DNA of 64,000 nt, from positions 10,638,692 to 10,702,691 of the forward strand of contig NC_135039.1 of assembly GCF_051020975.1 (NCBI RefSeq). The letters run 5' to 3'. How positions within the stretch are numbered: the stretch's first letter is position 1; every line of letters starts with the position of its first letter. Of the stretch, positions 1 through 11,673 are shown piece by piece. The position numbers and the translations under genes were made by a program. This stretch comes from Osmia lignaria lignaria. Its lineage: Eukaryota; Arthropoda; Insecta; Hymenoptera; Megachilidae. Below the pieces are notes generated by a model. The model was given only the letters and a program-made list of their open reading frames with translations. It did no database searches and was not told the DNA's origin.

Positions 1-1546
1 TATCTAGCTGATGTCTAATACTGATTTCTATATCTATTGGCAATTTTAAGTCTAGAATAGGTGACTAAACATCTAAGACCGTAGATCTTCACTGAGAAGA
101 CCTACATACATGTCCCTTGTTCTCAACCCTCGGACGCGCGGACCATGGAGAGAGCCCCAATTCTGTATCTCGTATTAGGTTAATATCCTTGCACCAACGT
201 TCTTAAAATCCATTCACAATGCATTAAATAAGAAATTAATTAAATTCTATCAGGTATTTTCTATAATTTCCCAACCTCACCCTATTACCCTATATTATTT
301 ATTACAAAATTATACCGAAGTAGCGGAATACACTCCAGCCTACTGGTAGTTACATCAATCTCCTAACAGGGAATTAACAAGAAACTGTTGCGTTTTCGTC
401 ACGAATCAGACGACAGGATAATAGGATCGTACATAGATGGTGGTGTTATGAAGCAGACTCACCGAGTGTGTCGTGGAATTTGCATGACTTCCGATTATCG
501 GTTCCCTGGACAGAGGTGAAAAAATGGTGCATCCAGTAGGAGGTTATAAGCATAACTGTGCATACGGTGTAGGCTCACGTAGACCGAAACGAAATGCACG
601 TTACAGTTGGGAAACAATCTATTAGTCGGTCGATTCTGGTCAGTGAAACTTTTTCTTTTGCGGAACTGTTATTCCTACGAATAATTTCTCTGCCTTCTGG
701 CAGGTATTGCGTCAGTAACGGGCTATCCCGGAAGTCGGACCGATCGATTCCGTGAAATAAAAAGTAGAGAATCCTGGACTTAATACCACGACGAACAGAC
801 AGCTTTCAAGAAAATTTATTCTTATCAATGGCCTTCTCCATAAAACAGGGTTTATAGATCATACGAGTGATCATATTACAAACACAATATTTACAAACGC
901 GTATTTGTCGATCGGTAAAAAAAAAATAGATCAGATAAGCCAACCAGTCATTGTATGGGACCCGATAACAGAGAACCGATAGGAGAGCAATGCAACCTAG
1001 ATTTTCAAATCAAGGCCAAGATTGTTTGCTCACACACCTGACGTACAAAAAAGGTAATCGACGGTGAAAGTGTACGCGCATCTTGTAAGAAAAATATGAA
1101 TGAAGGTGACCCGCACAAGCTATCCGATACCGCATGCCTAAATTACTAGATAAGATGTATGTTCACTGATAACATACCAAATAGGTATGCTTATTCAATG
1201 ATGAAATTAGAAACGCTCCTGAGCTTACGTAATGATTTACTTAATAAATAATTGGCTAATGAAGTAACAGGTTAATCTATTATTTCAAAATGATCACCTT
1301 CGATGAGTAATTAAATAGGCATTCCCTAGGAAAAATGGCGATATAGGGGAAATAGGAATTCTCGGAATCTCAATTTTGATGATTTTGATATTAAAAATAC
1401 ATTTAGAAGGAAAATATCATTTATTATTATTGCGCATTAGAAAATTTAGTATATAACTGAGAAATAAGAAAAATAAATAAATATCAATTCAAATTTTCGC
1501 GGGAAATCGCCCACGCCCACGCGATAGGGTCAGGATCCTACACTAG
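1..1546. other. AT-rich noncoding stretch
   Basis: No open frame with splice-site support, no tandem array and no clear transposon end was seen here. Long AT-rich runs and scattered stop codons on both strands suggest intergenic or deep intronic DNA. It could belong to an intron of the minus-strand gene whose 5' exons sit near 13.3-13.9 kb. Confidence 0.5.
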
Positions 1547-1982
1547 TGAAATTAATTCTGGATACTTTTAAATTTTTACTTAAATTTCGCATTTGTTCAA
1601 ATTATTTAATATATAATCATTTATATTTTATATTCTAATCATTGTTTTCTAATTTTAGGGCGTCGTTTATATAAAAAATTGTAATATACAATAAAAATTA
1701 CAATTTCAACAAAAATTAATTTCATCCTGTGATTGGCTATTTCACATGATGCGACGTTTCGTGTTGCCAGGCGTGAAAACAAAAATAACAACACAGTTTA
1801 GATGTTTTTAAATTAAAATTTTAAAACATTTACAAACCAAATCGTGTGAAAATATTAAGTATAAATATTATAGATTACAATAAAAATATTATGGTATCAA
1901 TTTAGCATTGCAGAATATATATTTTCTGCACAAATATGAAATAAAGAATATTTTTATTCAAAGTGTCCAGAATTAATTCCAC
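1547..1982. mobile_element. MITE-like element with about 22-bp terminal inverted repeats
   Basis: The left end near 1547-1568 and the right end near 1959-1982 are inverted copies of a sequence reading GAATTAATTCTGGAYACTTT. The body is AT-rich and has no transposase frame. The superfamily was not assigned because no convincing target duplication was found. It abuts the short inverted-repeat element at 1991. Confidence 0.5.
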
Positions 1983-1990
1983 CAATGTAT

Positions 1991-2193
1991 AATATCAATC
2001 ATAGTGTCCGTTCGTCTAGTGTATTTTGTAATTTCAAATAAATTATTGAAATTCTAAAGCTTTTATCAGATGATTATGTTAATTATTTTAACGCTTTTAT
2101 TAAATAATTAGATTTATGATATTTGCTGCGGTTAAACTTGGTCTCCAAAGTCAGTGCTTTTTCACTAGACGAACGGACACTATAATTGATATT
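1991..2193. mobile_element. 203-bp inverted-repeat element (MITE-like)
   Basis: The arms at 1991-2021 and 2163-2193 are near-perfect inverted copies about 31 bp long, containing TAGTGTCCGTTCGTCTAGTG. They enclose about 141 bp of AT-rich DNA with no coding capacity. A short non-autonomous DNA transposon is the simplest reading. A transcribed hairpin is possible, but nothing in the sequence shows it. Confidence 0.55.
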
Positions 2194-2221
2194 ATATTAC
2201 ATAAGTAGGGCCACTGCCCTC

Positions 2222-2962
2222 CACCGTCAGTCTCCCTAGGGATACCTATTAGGAAGGACCTACCAGGGGTATCGCCATTTTTTCTAGGAAACCCTAATTT
2301 GACTTCAATATTTCCATCTAGTAATATATCCTACTATATTTATGCACTATGCTCCTATATCACAGTGCACGAATAACGCCTCTAAGGTTCTCAAAACCAC
2401 CACTTAAAATCTATGGGGAATTCTATGGGGAAGGACGAGTACTAGGAGCATCACCATTTTTTCTAGGGAACCCTAATTGGACTTAAATATTTCCATCTAG
2501 TAATATATCCTACTATATTTATGCACTATGCTTCTATATCACAGTGCACAAATAACGCCACTAAGATTCTCAAAACCACCACTTAAAATTCTATGGGGAA
2601 TTCTATGGGGAAGGACGAGTACTAGGAGTATCGCCATTTTTTCTAGGGAACCCTAATTGGACTTAAATATTTCCATCTAGTAATATATCCTACTATATTT
2701 ATGCACTATACTCCTATATCCCAGTGCACGAATAACGCCTCTAAGGTTCTCAAAACCACCACTTAAAATTCTATGGGGAATTCTATGGGGATGCCTATGG
2801 GGAAGGACAAGTACTAGGAGCATCACCATTTTTTCTAGGGAACCCTAATTGGACTTAAATATTTCCATCTAGTAATATATCCTACTATATTTATGCACTA
2901 TTCTCCTATATCCCAGTGCACGAATAACGCCTCTAAGGTTCTCAAAACCACCACTTAAAATT
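2222..2962. repeat. Tandem array, about 180-bp unit, about 4 copies
   Basis: The landmark CTAGGRAACCCTAATT recurs at about 2284, 2463, 2643 and 2835, giving spacings of 179, 180 and 192 bp. The last interval carries an extra ATGGGGA-type segment. Each unit also holds TATGCACTAT and CAGTGCAC. Copies are highly similar, indicating recent expansion. No coding potential is seen. Confidence 0.85.
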
Positions 2963-3332
2963 CTCATTAAACGTTGTCCAACATAATTCACGAAGGATCG
3001 TGTAGCTATTTTATAATTATTATTCCAGTCGCCGTGTGGATGGCCGTCCGTAAACTTCTTAGGTTAACGGATTGGCCGGCAGCGACGGTAAAAAGACCAT
3101 TTTTACACGTAACACGGGCGTGTCGCAGACGCGTGTATACATGTGCGTGCAAGCGAAACCGCAGCAGCTGCTTGGATTCGAAGGAAAAAGAAATGATACG
3201 CAAACGTCTCGGCGAGGTGTATCATACATAGACCTCGAAACAGTCCTGGAAAGGTCACGCAACACTGTTTACATGGAACTAAATTGCGTTCTAACGTAAG
3301 ATAATATAGGGAAGACTTGCTAGACACAGTGG

Positions 3333-3440
3333 ACGCTCGATAATTCCCTACAATTGGGCCTCCGGAGTTCTAAGGAACTATGGAGGGGAATTATCGAGCG
3401 CTAATGGGCCCAAGACGTTCCCAACAGGGAATTATCCAGC
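3333..3440. repeat. Palindromic element around CGCTCGATAATTCCC
   Basis: CGCTCGATAATTCCC near 3337 is followed about 60 bp later by its inverse, GGGAATTATCGAGCG, and then by a third related GGGAATTATC motif near 3425. It is probably the ends of a degraded DNA transposon. The ORFs at 2974-3327 overlapping its edge look fortuitous. Confidence 0.4.
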
Positions 3441-6045
3441 ACTTTCCAAATTTCACACTTTTTAAACGACAAAAATTATAAACAATTTATGAGGCGACCT
3501 CGAAACAATGTTTAAAATCCTCTTTTTATTATTTTACAAACGATCCCGTGTTTACACGCATTGCGAAACCATTCTTTTCCTTTTTTCTGCGTTTACGTAA
3601 CAAACATGCTGTCAAAAGAGCACCTGATCGATTCGTGGACAAACAAGGGACTCGCAACCAGCTCGTAAGCAACGAGAAACCAGAAATACCAAAAGGGAAA
3701 CTTTAAATGTACCAACTCCAACCGCCATCGCTCCTAAGTCCGCTAATACATTTTGCAAAATTAAATAGTTTCCTTTTAATTGTGCCATATCTACTGAGGC
3801 TCAAAATATTGATGTCATGAGTAATAAATTAAATTCGTTTCAAATTTCTAAATATTTTGATTAACACCAGCCGCAACGTTGCGTTGGTCTCTTTTGCGAA
3901 ACCATTTTGTGTATATTCGATTCTGCGTCGAAAGCGGATCGAACGATTTTTTCGAGAGTCACAATCGATCCGCGCGATGCGAGATCGACTGCGACGGTTG
4001 AGACGGTTCCGAGAAAAATTTAGGAACAGTATGACTCATCACCGATACGAAAAACCGTAAATTTTATTCGATAACGATCGTCGAGTGACATAAAAAATAA
4101 ATTTGAAATTTCGCGTTAAAGACTATTCCGTCGCCATACTTGGCTTCGATAGGTATTTACTTATCGCGAAATCTCGAGATTTCTATTTCGCCGGTAAAGA
4201 AAAGACTAGGTATGTAAGAACGATGATAAGAGTCCCGTGAAATCGTAAAGTAATAAACATATATTTACGATATGACGTATGTTTACTGTCTTAGCTTACG
4301 AAGTTTGATAACGCGGGAAAATGCTTCCTGATTCCCAGATAACGTGCGTAGAAACGTACCTGATATACAAGAATTATTGTACGTTCTATAGAGACGTGAC
4401 ATCGCAAAAATTACCGTTATTATTACAACGCATACGATTCGCTAGGTTTTTGTACTTTCACAACGCGTCCGACTGTTGCGAATTCGGTAACATAACCTAT
4501 TTTTCACTAGATAACGTTCGAATAAAAATGGCGCCAAGGAATGGCTTTTTAAATGAACTCACCACGTGATTAATTCCCTGCTGCTGTCATTCCGATTGTC
4601 ATCGAACGGAAGCTTCTGCACTAGCCTCTCGAAACCGGCTTTTCAGTCACAACTGTCACGAATTTACTATTTTTCACTAACACCTTTCGTTCGCGAGAAA
4701 TTTCCAAACTTTTATAAGCTGGACAAGCACATCCCTGTTATACAATAAGATTCGCGTTAAAGTCTGATAGAATGAATATGTTTTAATAGTCTCTATTGAC
4801 AAGAAAATAGAATAGAAAAATTAATATGTACGATCGAGAAAACACGTGCCGCGGAGCAAAACGAAACGAACCACACGCACCAACTGTCGAACTACGACTG
4901 ACCGACAGGTAACGGCTCTCGTGCGAGAAGCTTCGGCAATTTTCGCGCTCACCCGTCGGAACTTCCCGTCAACTACTCGACTGTCTTCGGCTATTTTCGC
5001 CGGCGTTCGAACGCGCCGATACAAGCGACACTTCTTCGCGATATTTATTGCAAATATCACGAATTCTTTCATTTTTTAATTATTATCATGTTTTCACCTT
5101 GTATTCTGATTAATTGGAAGTTATAATCAAGATACTCATGAGCGTCTTATAATAAAAAAATGCAATTTTAAACAGAACTTTCAATACAATTTATCTTTTT
5201 TTCATTGTTATCTACTTTTTGTCTTTTATGATTTCAATCGAGATTTATAACATAATCTAAAACTAAAGATATTTAAATAAAATAATATACTGTGGTGGAG
5301 GGAATACTATGGTGGGGATAAGTACACCACTACTCCCGTCAGCCGCGCAATTCCTCATTACTACTCGGGCAGCCGACTGAGCAACACGGGTTGACTATGT
5401 TATGCTACTAAAATTGCATATTACTTGCTTACTACTTACTACATGTATATTTCCTTTTAATTCTCTATACAGTAATCAAAAGAAAGTTGATCACGTATTT
5501 TCAACCATTTTGTCAAATTATCTTTCCTTTTTCTTAAGATTTAAGTCACAGTGACCTGTTCGACGGAATTTATAGATAGCCAATTGATAATACGAATTTT
5601 TATAAAATTCGATGACTTTCCTATTATCTAAAGAGGAAAATAAGAAACAAGTTTACGATGAAACATTGATGTAGAACGAAAAATGAACAAACACGTAATG
5701 ATCGGTATTTACAAGTAGAAAAGTTTAGTACCGAGGCGTGACGTTCCTTTCAATAATCCTCTCGAATCCTGCGATATTTCTACGAAAAGAGATTATCAGA
5801 GATTTAATAACGGTTAGAAGAAGCCGGCCAGCTTCACGGAACGTGTATTTTTTTTTTCAAAAAGCTTAATTATTGGTTATCATTCGTTGAACTGTCTTTC
5901 GAGTTGGTCACAGTCTACTAACATCCACCATTTTGTATATCGTTTTTTTTAAAAGAAGTACGATCTGTGTCGATGTATCGATTGGTTTCTACTTTGTTTC
6001 GATAGTATCGAAAAAAAATAATTTTAAAGAAAATGGCGTCCGTTA
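3441..6045. other. Noncoding stretch, nothing recognised
   Basis: Only short fortuitous frames occur (for example 4321-4569 and 4821-5079). None has flanking splice signals or a recognisable product. The part near 4850-5040 is richer in CpG than its surroundings, which can mark a promoter or an old GC-rich insertion, but no transcript structure could be read. Confidence 0.4.
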
Positions 6046-6110
6046 TCCTTTAGGGATAACAGCGTAATATTTTTGGAAAAATCAAATTGAAAAAATTGTT
6101 TGCGACCTTA
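6046..6110 (+). pseudogene. Nuclear copy of mitochondrial 16S rRNA (NUMT fragment)
   Basis: The stretch containing TAGGGATAACAGCGTAAT, then ATTTTTGG, then TTTGCGACCT matches the order and wording of the highly conserved peptidyl-transferase region of insect mitochondrial large-subunit rRNA. Similarity fades upstream of about 6046, and after 6110 the expected continuation is missing. It is therefore a short fragment in nuclear DNA, not a functional rRNA gene. The call is from recalled conservation of this region; an alignment against insect mitochondrial 16S would settle it. Confidence 0.75.
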
Positions 6111-7381
6111 CATATTAACCTTAAAAATGTATTTTTTTCCAATTAATTTAAAAGTTTATTTTCCTAAAAAATGTTCACAACGAGCTATCTATTTCCTTAT
6201 GAGAAGATACATTGACAGTTTTACGGGCATAATTTGATCGTAAACCTTCATTTTACATTTCAGCAGACCGATTACTCTTGCATTCCCTGCCACGGAACAT
6301 TTCTTACGTTGTTACAACGAGAAAGCCTTTTATCAATATAAGTTTCTCACGGTCGGTTTTAATTAGTCATTCATTAACAGTTCGTCGAGTTTAAAGGGAA
6401 AAGGAGTAAGAAATATAATACACGACATTAGAATACAATTCGCACCTCGCACATTGCAATCAAAATCCTTTACGTAAGAATTGCTTCATTTATCATTTGC
6501 TACATAATTCGTCGAAATCATCACATGCATTCTTGTAATAACGTGAATAAAGAAACGCGATTAACTGAACCAACAAGATATATGTACATAACCAAAAAGC
6601 ATAATAACGTGACCCCGTCATTGTTTTCGTTACGTATCTTCGCGATGACAACAAACAGTACAGTCGTTGGATTTAATTAAATGAATATCACGACTCACCC
6701 CAATCTCCGGATGAAACGTCGTATTTTCGTGCCCATTTTGATCCCCATTTTCACCGGTTTATCTCATTGAAACGCCAACGAAACTCGACACCTCAACGTA
6801 CACACGTTTGAAAACATACTGAGGGTGCGTGCTAGAGTCACGCATGGTGCGCTGCAGCCGTTGGTAACGGTCACGTGCCAAAACACCGGTAACAGCTGCC
6901 AAACCAATGGTTTTCTGCAGTACAAAATACCATCGGCCCTTTCTTTGTATAATGTAGACCTTGTATTGAATCAAGAAAATCAATTGAATTGAAAGCCTGA
7001 ATTCTACGAACACGACAAAGAACGCACCGTAATTGCGCGACACACACAGGCATGCAGCTATTGCGCATCTATTCTGCGCATGTTGATTTCAAGGGCTTTC
7101 TTTCATGTTCTATTCTTTGTATTATAAAAGCCAGAGAAAATAAAATTATCTTGATTTTTGTATTCCGTACTTAAAGGAACTGTTTAGACGATCAATATAT
7201 ATCTAAGGGTGTAGATGTATAATTAGATGTATTATAATTATTTAAAATATTATTTGTATGAAGGCACCTTTAACAATAGGGGCCCCTGTGAGTATGCAAC
7301 CCAGTCGACACAGCAGTAAGCAGGGTTGCAGTGCTGCAGGTGCATCTCTACTTCATACGTCTGTATAAAATTTATTCCTAC
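6111..7381. other. Noncoding stretch, nothing recognised
   Basis: No supported gene. The minus-strand frames at 6759-7068 have no splice-site or domain support. Confidence 0.4.
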
Positions 7382-7470
7382 CTTAATTGCTGTCAGTTCT
7401 TTAAACCTGGCCCCATAAACAACTCGAGGAGTACATTTTGAACTCTTAGTCTTAATAGTGAAGCTGTTAC
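7382..7470 (-). other. Exon-like segment, identity unknown
   Basis: On the minus strand an 89-nt segment is bounded by a pyrimidine-rich acceptor (TTTTTTGTGTTGCAG) and a usable donor (AAG then GTAGGA). Only one frame is open. It requires one base from a previous exon and ends on a codon boundary, encoding about 29 residues beginning NSFTIKTKSSKC. The FTIKT portion faintly recalls fatty-acid-binding proteins, but the rest does not fit well. It could be a real small exon, a decayed one or chance. Confidence 0.3.
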
Positions 7471-8162
7471 CTGCAACACAAAAAATAACATACAATTAGA
7501 ATAAAACTCGCAGCGCTGATTTATAGCTAATTATTCGGCTATTTTGAGCAGAGCGATTTCAATGAAGAAGAATCTAAAGCTGATCTGTTTTAACGGGAAC
7601 AGAAGATATCATCATTTCGCACGGGCCTTCCGATGGAACGCGATTTACAAAGCAAAAGTTAGAAAGCATGGCTCCGTTCGCGCTTCCGAAACCATGATGC
7701 CTTGTGATTTCATCGGATAACCGTGGATACGTGCATTTTCGTCGCTAGATTTCACGTTACTCCAACAGAGGTAACTAGCAGTACGGTGTTAAACGCGCGC
7801 CTACTCAATAGAGTGAATTTATTAATCAATTTGCTTTCAAGCGGACCTCTATGTGTATCAATATTACCTAACACGTTGTAATTCTCCCGCTTAATCGAAA
7901 TAACGTTATTCTAGTATGTAATTATGGTTTGAACGACAGATTTATAGGCACCCTGAGACTACTGTTAGGAAACTTGACATAAATATGGGAATGTTTCTGC
8001 GTTGATTTATATCAGCTGCATGCGAGAATTGAACCGAGATGAATAGAAATGTTGAGAATAAATTGTGACACTAGAATAGAACCATTTGAGTTATTTTAAC
8101 GGTACCAGATACTTTTCTGAAGACTCTGTTATAGAGAACTTAGTCATAGGTTGTTAACATGT
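7471..8162. other. Noncoding stretch, nothing recognised
   Basis: No gene, array or transposon end was identified between the exon-like segment and the partial MITE arm at 8163. Confidence 0.4.
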
Positions 8163-8224
8163 GAGAGTACTATTTCAAATAGTACTTATAGCACATCAAT
8201 TTAAATCTTAATGTTTGATGCAAA
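8163..8224. repeat. Arm of the dispersed 286-bp inverted-repeat family
   Basis: The segment resembles the left arm of the full element at 49255-49540, sharing the sense of TATACTTATGGTACATCAAT and the following AAGCTTAAAG-like stretch. It is interrupted at its right side by the hAT-type insertion starting at 8225, so the insertion is the younger event. Confidence 0.4.
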
Positions 8225-8474
8225 CAGGGCCGGCGTTGGGGGGGGGGGGGGGGGGCGGGCGGGCACCGGCTGGGGGCGCCGCAACCCAGTGTCCCTAATT
8301 TATTCATCTATATCCGTTTAGATTAGTAAAGCTGCTATATAGTTTAACAATTATTACAATCTACAGATTCATCGTTTCATATTATTTCCTTGTCTTTTTT
8401 TTTGAATTTTGTACTCCTGAATGGGCGCCACGATAATCTTGCTCAGGGCGCCGATATTGCTAAAACCGGCCCTG
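8225..8474. mobile_element. hAT-type MITE, 250 bp, perfect 8-bp target duplication
   Basis: The element begins CAGGGCCGGCGTT and ends AACCGGCCCTG, an inverted pair. It is flanked on both sides by GATGCAAA (8217-8224 and 8475-8482), the 8-bp duplication expected of hAT transposition. The interior has an 18-base G run at 8238-8255 and no transposase, so it is non-autonomous. Related GC-rich ends recur at 43579-43700 and 46411-46664. Confidence 0.85.
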
Positions 8475-8482
8475 GATGCAAA

Positions 8483-9130
8483 TGATTACTCGTATTGCAA
8501 TAAGTATGTACAACATATTGCACTTAATTAATCCAAAGATACATCACAACATCATCACAGTTGATTTCCCAATTTATATAAGTAACAACAGATCCTTGAT
8601 ACGGCAAGGTTTTCCAAGGATTTGCATACGAAAAGCAGGAGAGTCTTGTTACGCAACAGGTATCCTCCCTCGCTAATTACCGGTAATTACAATTAATTAT
8701 CCCCTGTTCGCGAACGCTGATCCTCGTGGTAGTAGCTATGGACGTAGCTCTGAGAACGACACTGTTCTCAGACAATTTGTCGGCTCCGTGGAGATTGCAT
8801 TTCGAGTCCTTTCAAAGAGAACGTCCTCGTTACGCACCGTTATCTTGGCCATCCTGACTCGAGCTCCTGCTGATCTCGCCTTAGAAAATACAATGTATTC
8901 GTAGAAAGTCACCGTAGGCAATTTACATGCGTGCGTTTGCACTGGCCTCCTCGCACTTCGGCCACCACCTCATCCTTTCACTGCCACGATTTTCCCGACG
9001 TCCTCTGCAAACGATCTGTGTACGTTTTCATCTTAATTTAAAGCCACAACGATGATTCAGGACATTGCGATGCTTAATTGATAGCGTGGAACTTGTTGCG
9101 GTACCTGAAGAAATTATACGTCATCGATTT
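8483..9130. other. Noncoding stretch, nothing recognised
   Basis: No supported gene. The frames at 8476-8676 and 8736-8942 lack splice-site support and recognisable motifs. Confidence 0.4.
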
Positions 9131-9490
9131 CACTGTATTGATAGCATAAGACGCACCTGTTGTGTCTTCCATATAAATCGTACACGACGCACCCGGTGCG
9201 TCCTCCATATAAATCGTACATGACGCATTTGTTGCGTCCTTCATATAGATCGTATATGACGCACCTGTTGCGTCCTCAATATAAATAGTACATGACGCTC
9301 CTGTTGCGTCCTCCATATAAACAGTACATGACGCACCCGTTGCGTCCTTCATATAAATCGTACATGACGCACCCGGCGCGTCCTCCATATAAATCGTACA
9401 TGACGCATTTGTTGCGTCCTCCGTATAGATCGTACATGACGCACCCGGTGCGTCCTCCATATAAATCGTACATGACGCATGAGGTGTGTC
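9131..9490. repeat. Left arm of inverted minisatellite pair: about ten 36-bp units
   Basis: The unit is 36 bp, with GACGCACCNGKTGCGTCC near its centre (itself nearly palindromic) followed by TCCATATAAATCGTACAT. Successive GACGCA landmarks lie 36 bp apart from about 9149 to 9473. Because 36 is a multiple of three the array stays open in several frames, producing long meaningless repetitive ORFs. The same unit recurs in opposite orientation at 11357-11673. Confidence 0.85.
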
Positions 9491-11356
9491 GTCCATTAAA
9501 CATTAAGAAAACATTCAAAGGTGCAATTCTTGATGAGAATTTCTTCTTTATCAATGATGTACATGGCTCGAACACCTGCAACAACCACGTGGTTGCATTG
9601 AAACGCCTCTGCCAAATGAACGATCGATGGGTCTCCGATGAATTCATATCACTTCCCGTCAGAACGGAAACGCATCGTGTCGCGGCTGGAATAATTGAAC
9701 GATTGGAAAACGCTATTGTCTATGTGGTCGGTGGTTCCAGGCAAGCTCGTTTCTCTGCAACTAGGCGGGGCCCGATCGATGGGATGGATGGATGCATCGA
9801 TGTGCCAAAAGGATGCGTGTCTTCAATACTAAACACGCGAGTCCTCCTGGAAATCGGATCGTTGAGACATGGCTGTCATTTCAATCGAACGCTCGCTTTT
9901 TACTTTTTCTAGCCTCTGCTGGCTCGCGTGTGGACTTTGCAACAGGTGATTACCGGTGCAACACCTGAAGGATCGGATTCCTTTCTTTTGTTATTTTAGC
10001 GTTTCTTCTTAGCCAGTTCCAATCGTTAATCATTTTTGTTTTTAAATTATAGTTTTTCTTCTCTTTCTCAAAATTTCACTTCTTCATACTCCAATGATTC
10101 AATTAAGTACCAAGCTTCCTTGTTGCTTCCAAATCAAAGTAAACATTATTTCCTTCATAAAAAGAGAAAGATGAACCATGTAAAAAGAAGGATGCTTCAG
10201 TATCATCTAAGATCCGCTCGACTTCCATCAAGTAATCACTTTGACCACAGAACAACGTACACCTTATAAAACAGTGCAACCGATACCGTGGCGCTTTGAT
10301 TCAACGTAATCGATTGGAAATAGCGGTTCGCTCGTGGAAAGGAACGTTGCTCTCCAGTCCAGTATATACTCCAGAAGCTGAAATTAGTTTGCTGGTTGGA
10401 CAATCGCGCATTAATCTTCGACTTCTATTGCGTTCAGCTCTCCCTGAGAAGCGAGGAGAAGAGATAGGTGAATGTCTCAGACAGAGATAGAGGTAGACCA
10501 GTAAGGATTGTGAGAATTCTTTTTTCCTGGCTTTCGGGACCAGTGTATCCACGTCGACGCTCAACAATGGGATCTCCTGATGGTCGAATGGAAAGAGAAG
10601 AAGATAGGAGAACCTAGATCCACATCGATGACAACGACCTTCCACTTGTATCACCATTTACACTGTAAAGTACAAAATACCGATGAAGCCTTTCTGCAGT
10701 TATTTTAATTCTACATCAAGCTTTAAATTGATATACCATAAGTGTTACTTTGTGATACTTTTATGCGATGAGTAATTTCCTCAGAATTCTTGTGATCTGA
10801 AAAATTCAGACTTTCTTCTGAATGTCCTGTTTGAGTCATAAATGACTCGGCTTCTTAATATCTGATCTGGCCATCCAATAGAAGTATTCAAGTTTAGGTA
10901 TGCTGCAATAAAGAGAAAGTTGATAATACAGATTGCTGAGCGATAGGTAATGCGTTGAAATAGAAACTTTTCAAGCTAATCCTTAACAGGAACACCTTGA
11001 TGCTGTGGTCCGTTTCATGCTCCCCAAACGGCGTTTTACTGTTAGAAGAATCGCAGCGAGGAAGATACGATAATCCTACTTTATAACGTCGATCGCACGA
11101 TTAATTAAACACGCTGACACCATTACAGTGGAACTACCAACTAGGAAAGACATAGACGAAGGTAACGATACCAGATAAGGAGGAATCTACAAGTGTATTC
11201 TGACTCATTTAACCTTCTTGCATGGCCACTGAAAGAGGACGAGCGCGAGGATCTTGATAATTGGCAGAATTCAAGAAAAATTATTCAAACGTGTTCCACT
11301 ATACTGAAGAATCATTGCTGTGATGCAACTGAAAGATAAAATTACTTCAACAGCTA
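9491..11356. other. 1.9-kb spacer between the inverted 36-bp arrays
   Basis: No transposase or other recognisable coding sequence was seen. The plus-strand frame running out of the left array to 9912 has no known motif. A partial MITE arm lies at 10665-10770. The spacer may be the interior of a foldback-like element or unrelated DNA between two array insertions. Confidence 0.4.
10665..10770. repeat. Partial right arm of the dispersed 286-bp family
   Basis: It shares with the right arm at 49432-49540 the order CGATGAARCCTTT, AAGCTTTAAATTGATA, ATAAGTG and GTGATACTTTT. It is a diverged, truncated copy with no coding capacity. Confidence 0.45.
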
Positions 11357-11673
11357 CGTGTACTATTTATATAGAGGACGCACCGGGTGCGTCATGCACT
11401 GTTTATATGGAGGACGCAACAGGTGCGTCATGTACGACCTATACAACCTATACGAAGGACGCAACAGGTGCGTCATATACGATTTATATGGAGGACGCAC
11501 CGGGTGCGTCGTGCATGATTTATATGAAGGACGCAACACGTGCGTCATGTGCGATTTATATGGAGGACGCACCAGGTGCGTCATGTACGATTTATATGGA
11601 GGACGCACCACGTGCGTCATGTACGATTTATATGGAGGACGCAACAGGTGCATCTTATGCTATCAATACAGTG
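11357..11673. repeat. Right arm of inverted minisatellite pair: about eight 36-bp units
   Basis: It is the inverse orientation of the unit at 9131-9490 (TATGGAGGACGCACC then GGTGCGTCATGTACG). One unit near 11437-11460 carries a short extra duplication. Its outer flank, near 11653-11673, is the inverse of the outer flank of the left array (TGTATTGATAGCAT near 9135), so the two arms form one large inverted repeat. Confidence 0.85.

Noticed and set aside
1..30. Fragments resembling miR-9 and miR-8 mature sequences at the window start
   Set aside because: Matches are about ten bases, and no hairpin could be read at the edge.
7382..7495. Fatty-acid-binding protein exon
   Set aside because: Only a few residues (FTIKT) fit; the rest does not align in the same frame, so the function is not claimed.
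9149..9490. CRISPR-like regular repeats
   Set aside because: Units are contiguous without unique spacers, in a eukaryotic context; this is a minisatellite.
9074..9912. Long ORFs on both strands over the 36-bp array, including a 206-codon plus-strand frame
   Set aside because: They arise because the unit length is a multiple of three and lacks stops in several frames; the residues are pure repeat and the extension has no motif.
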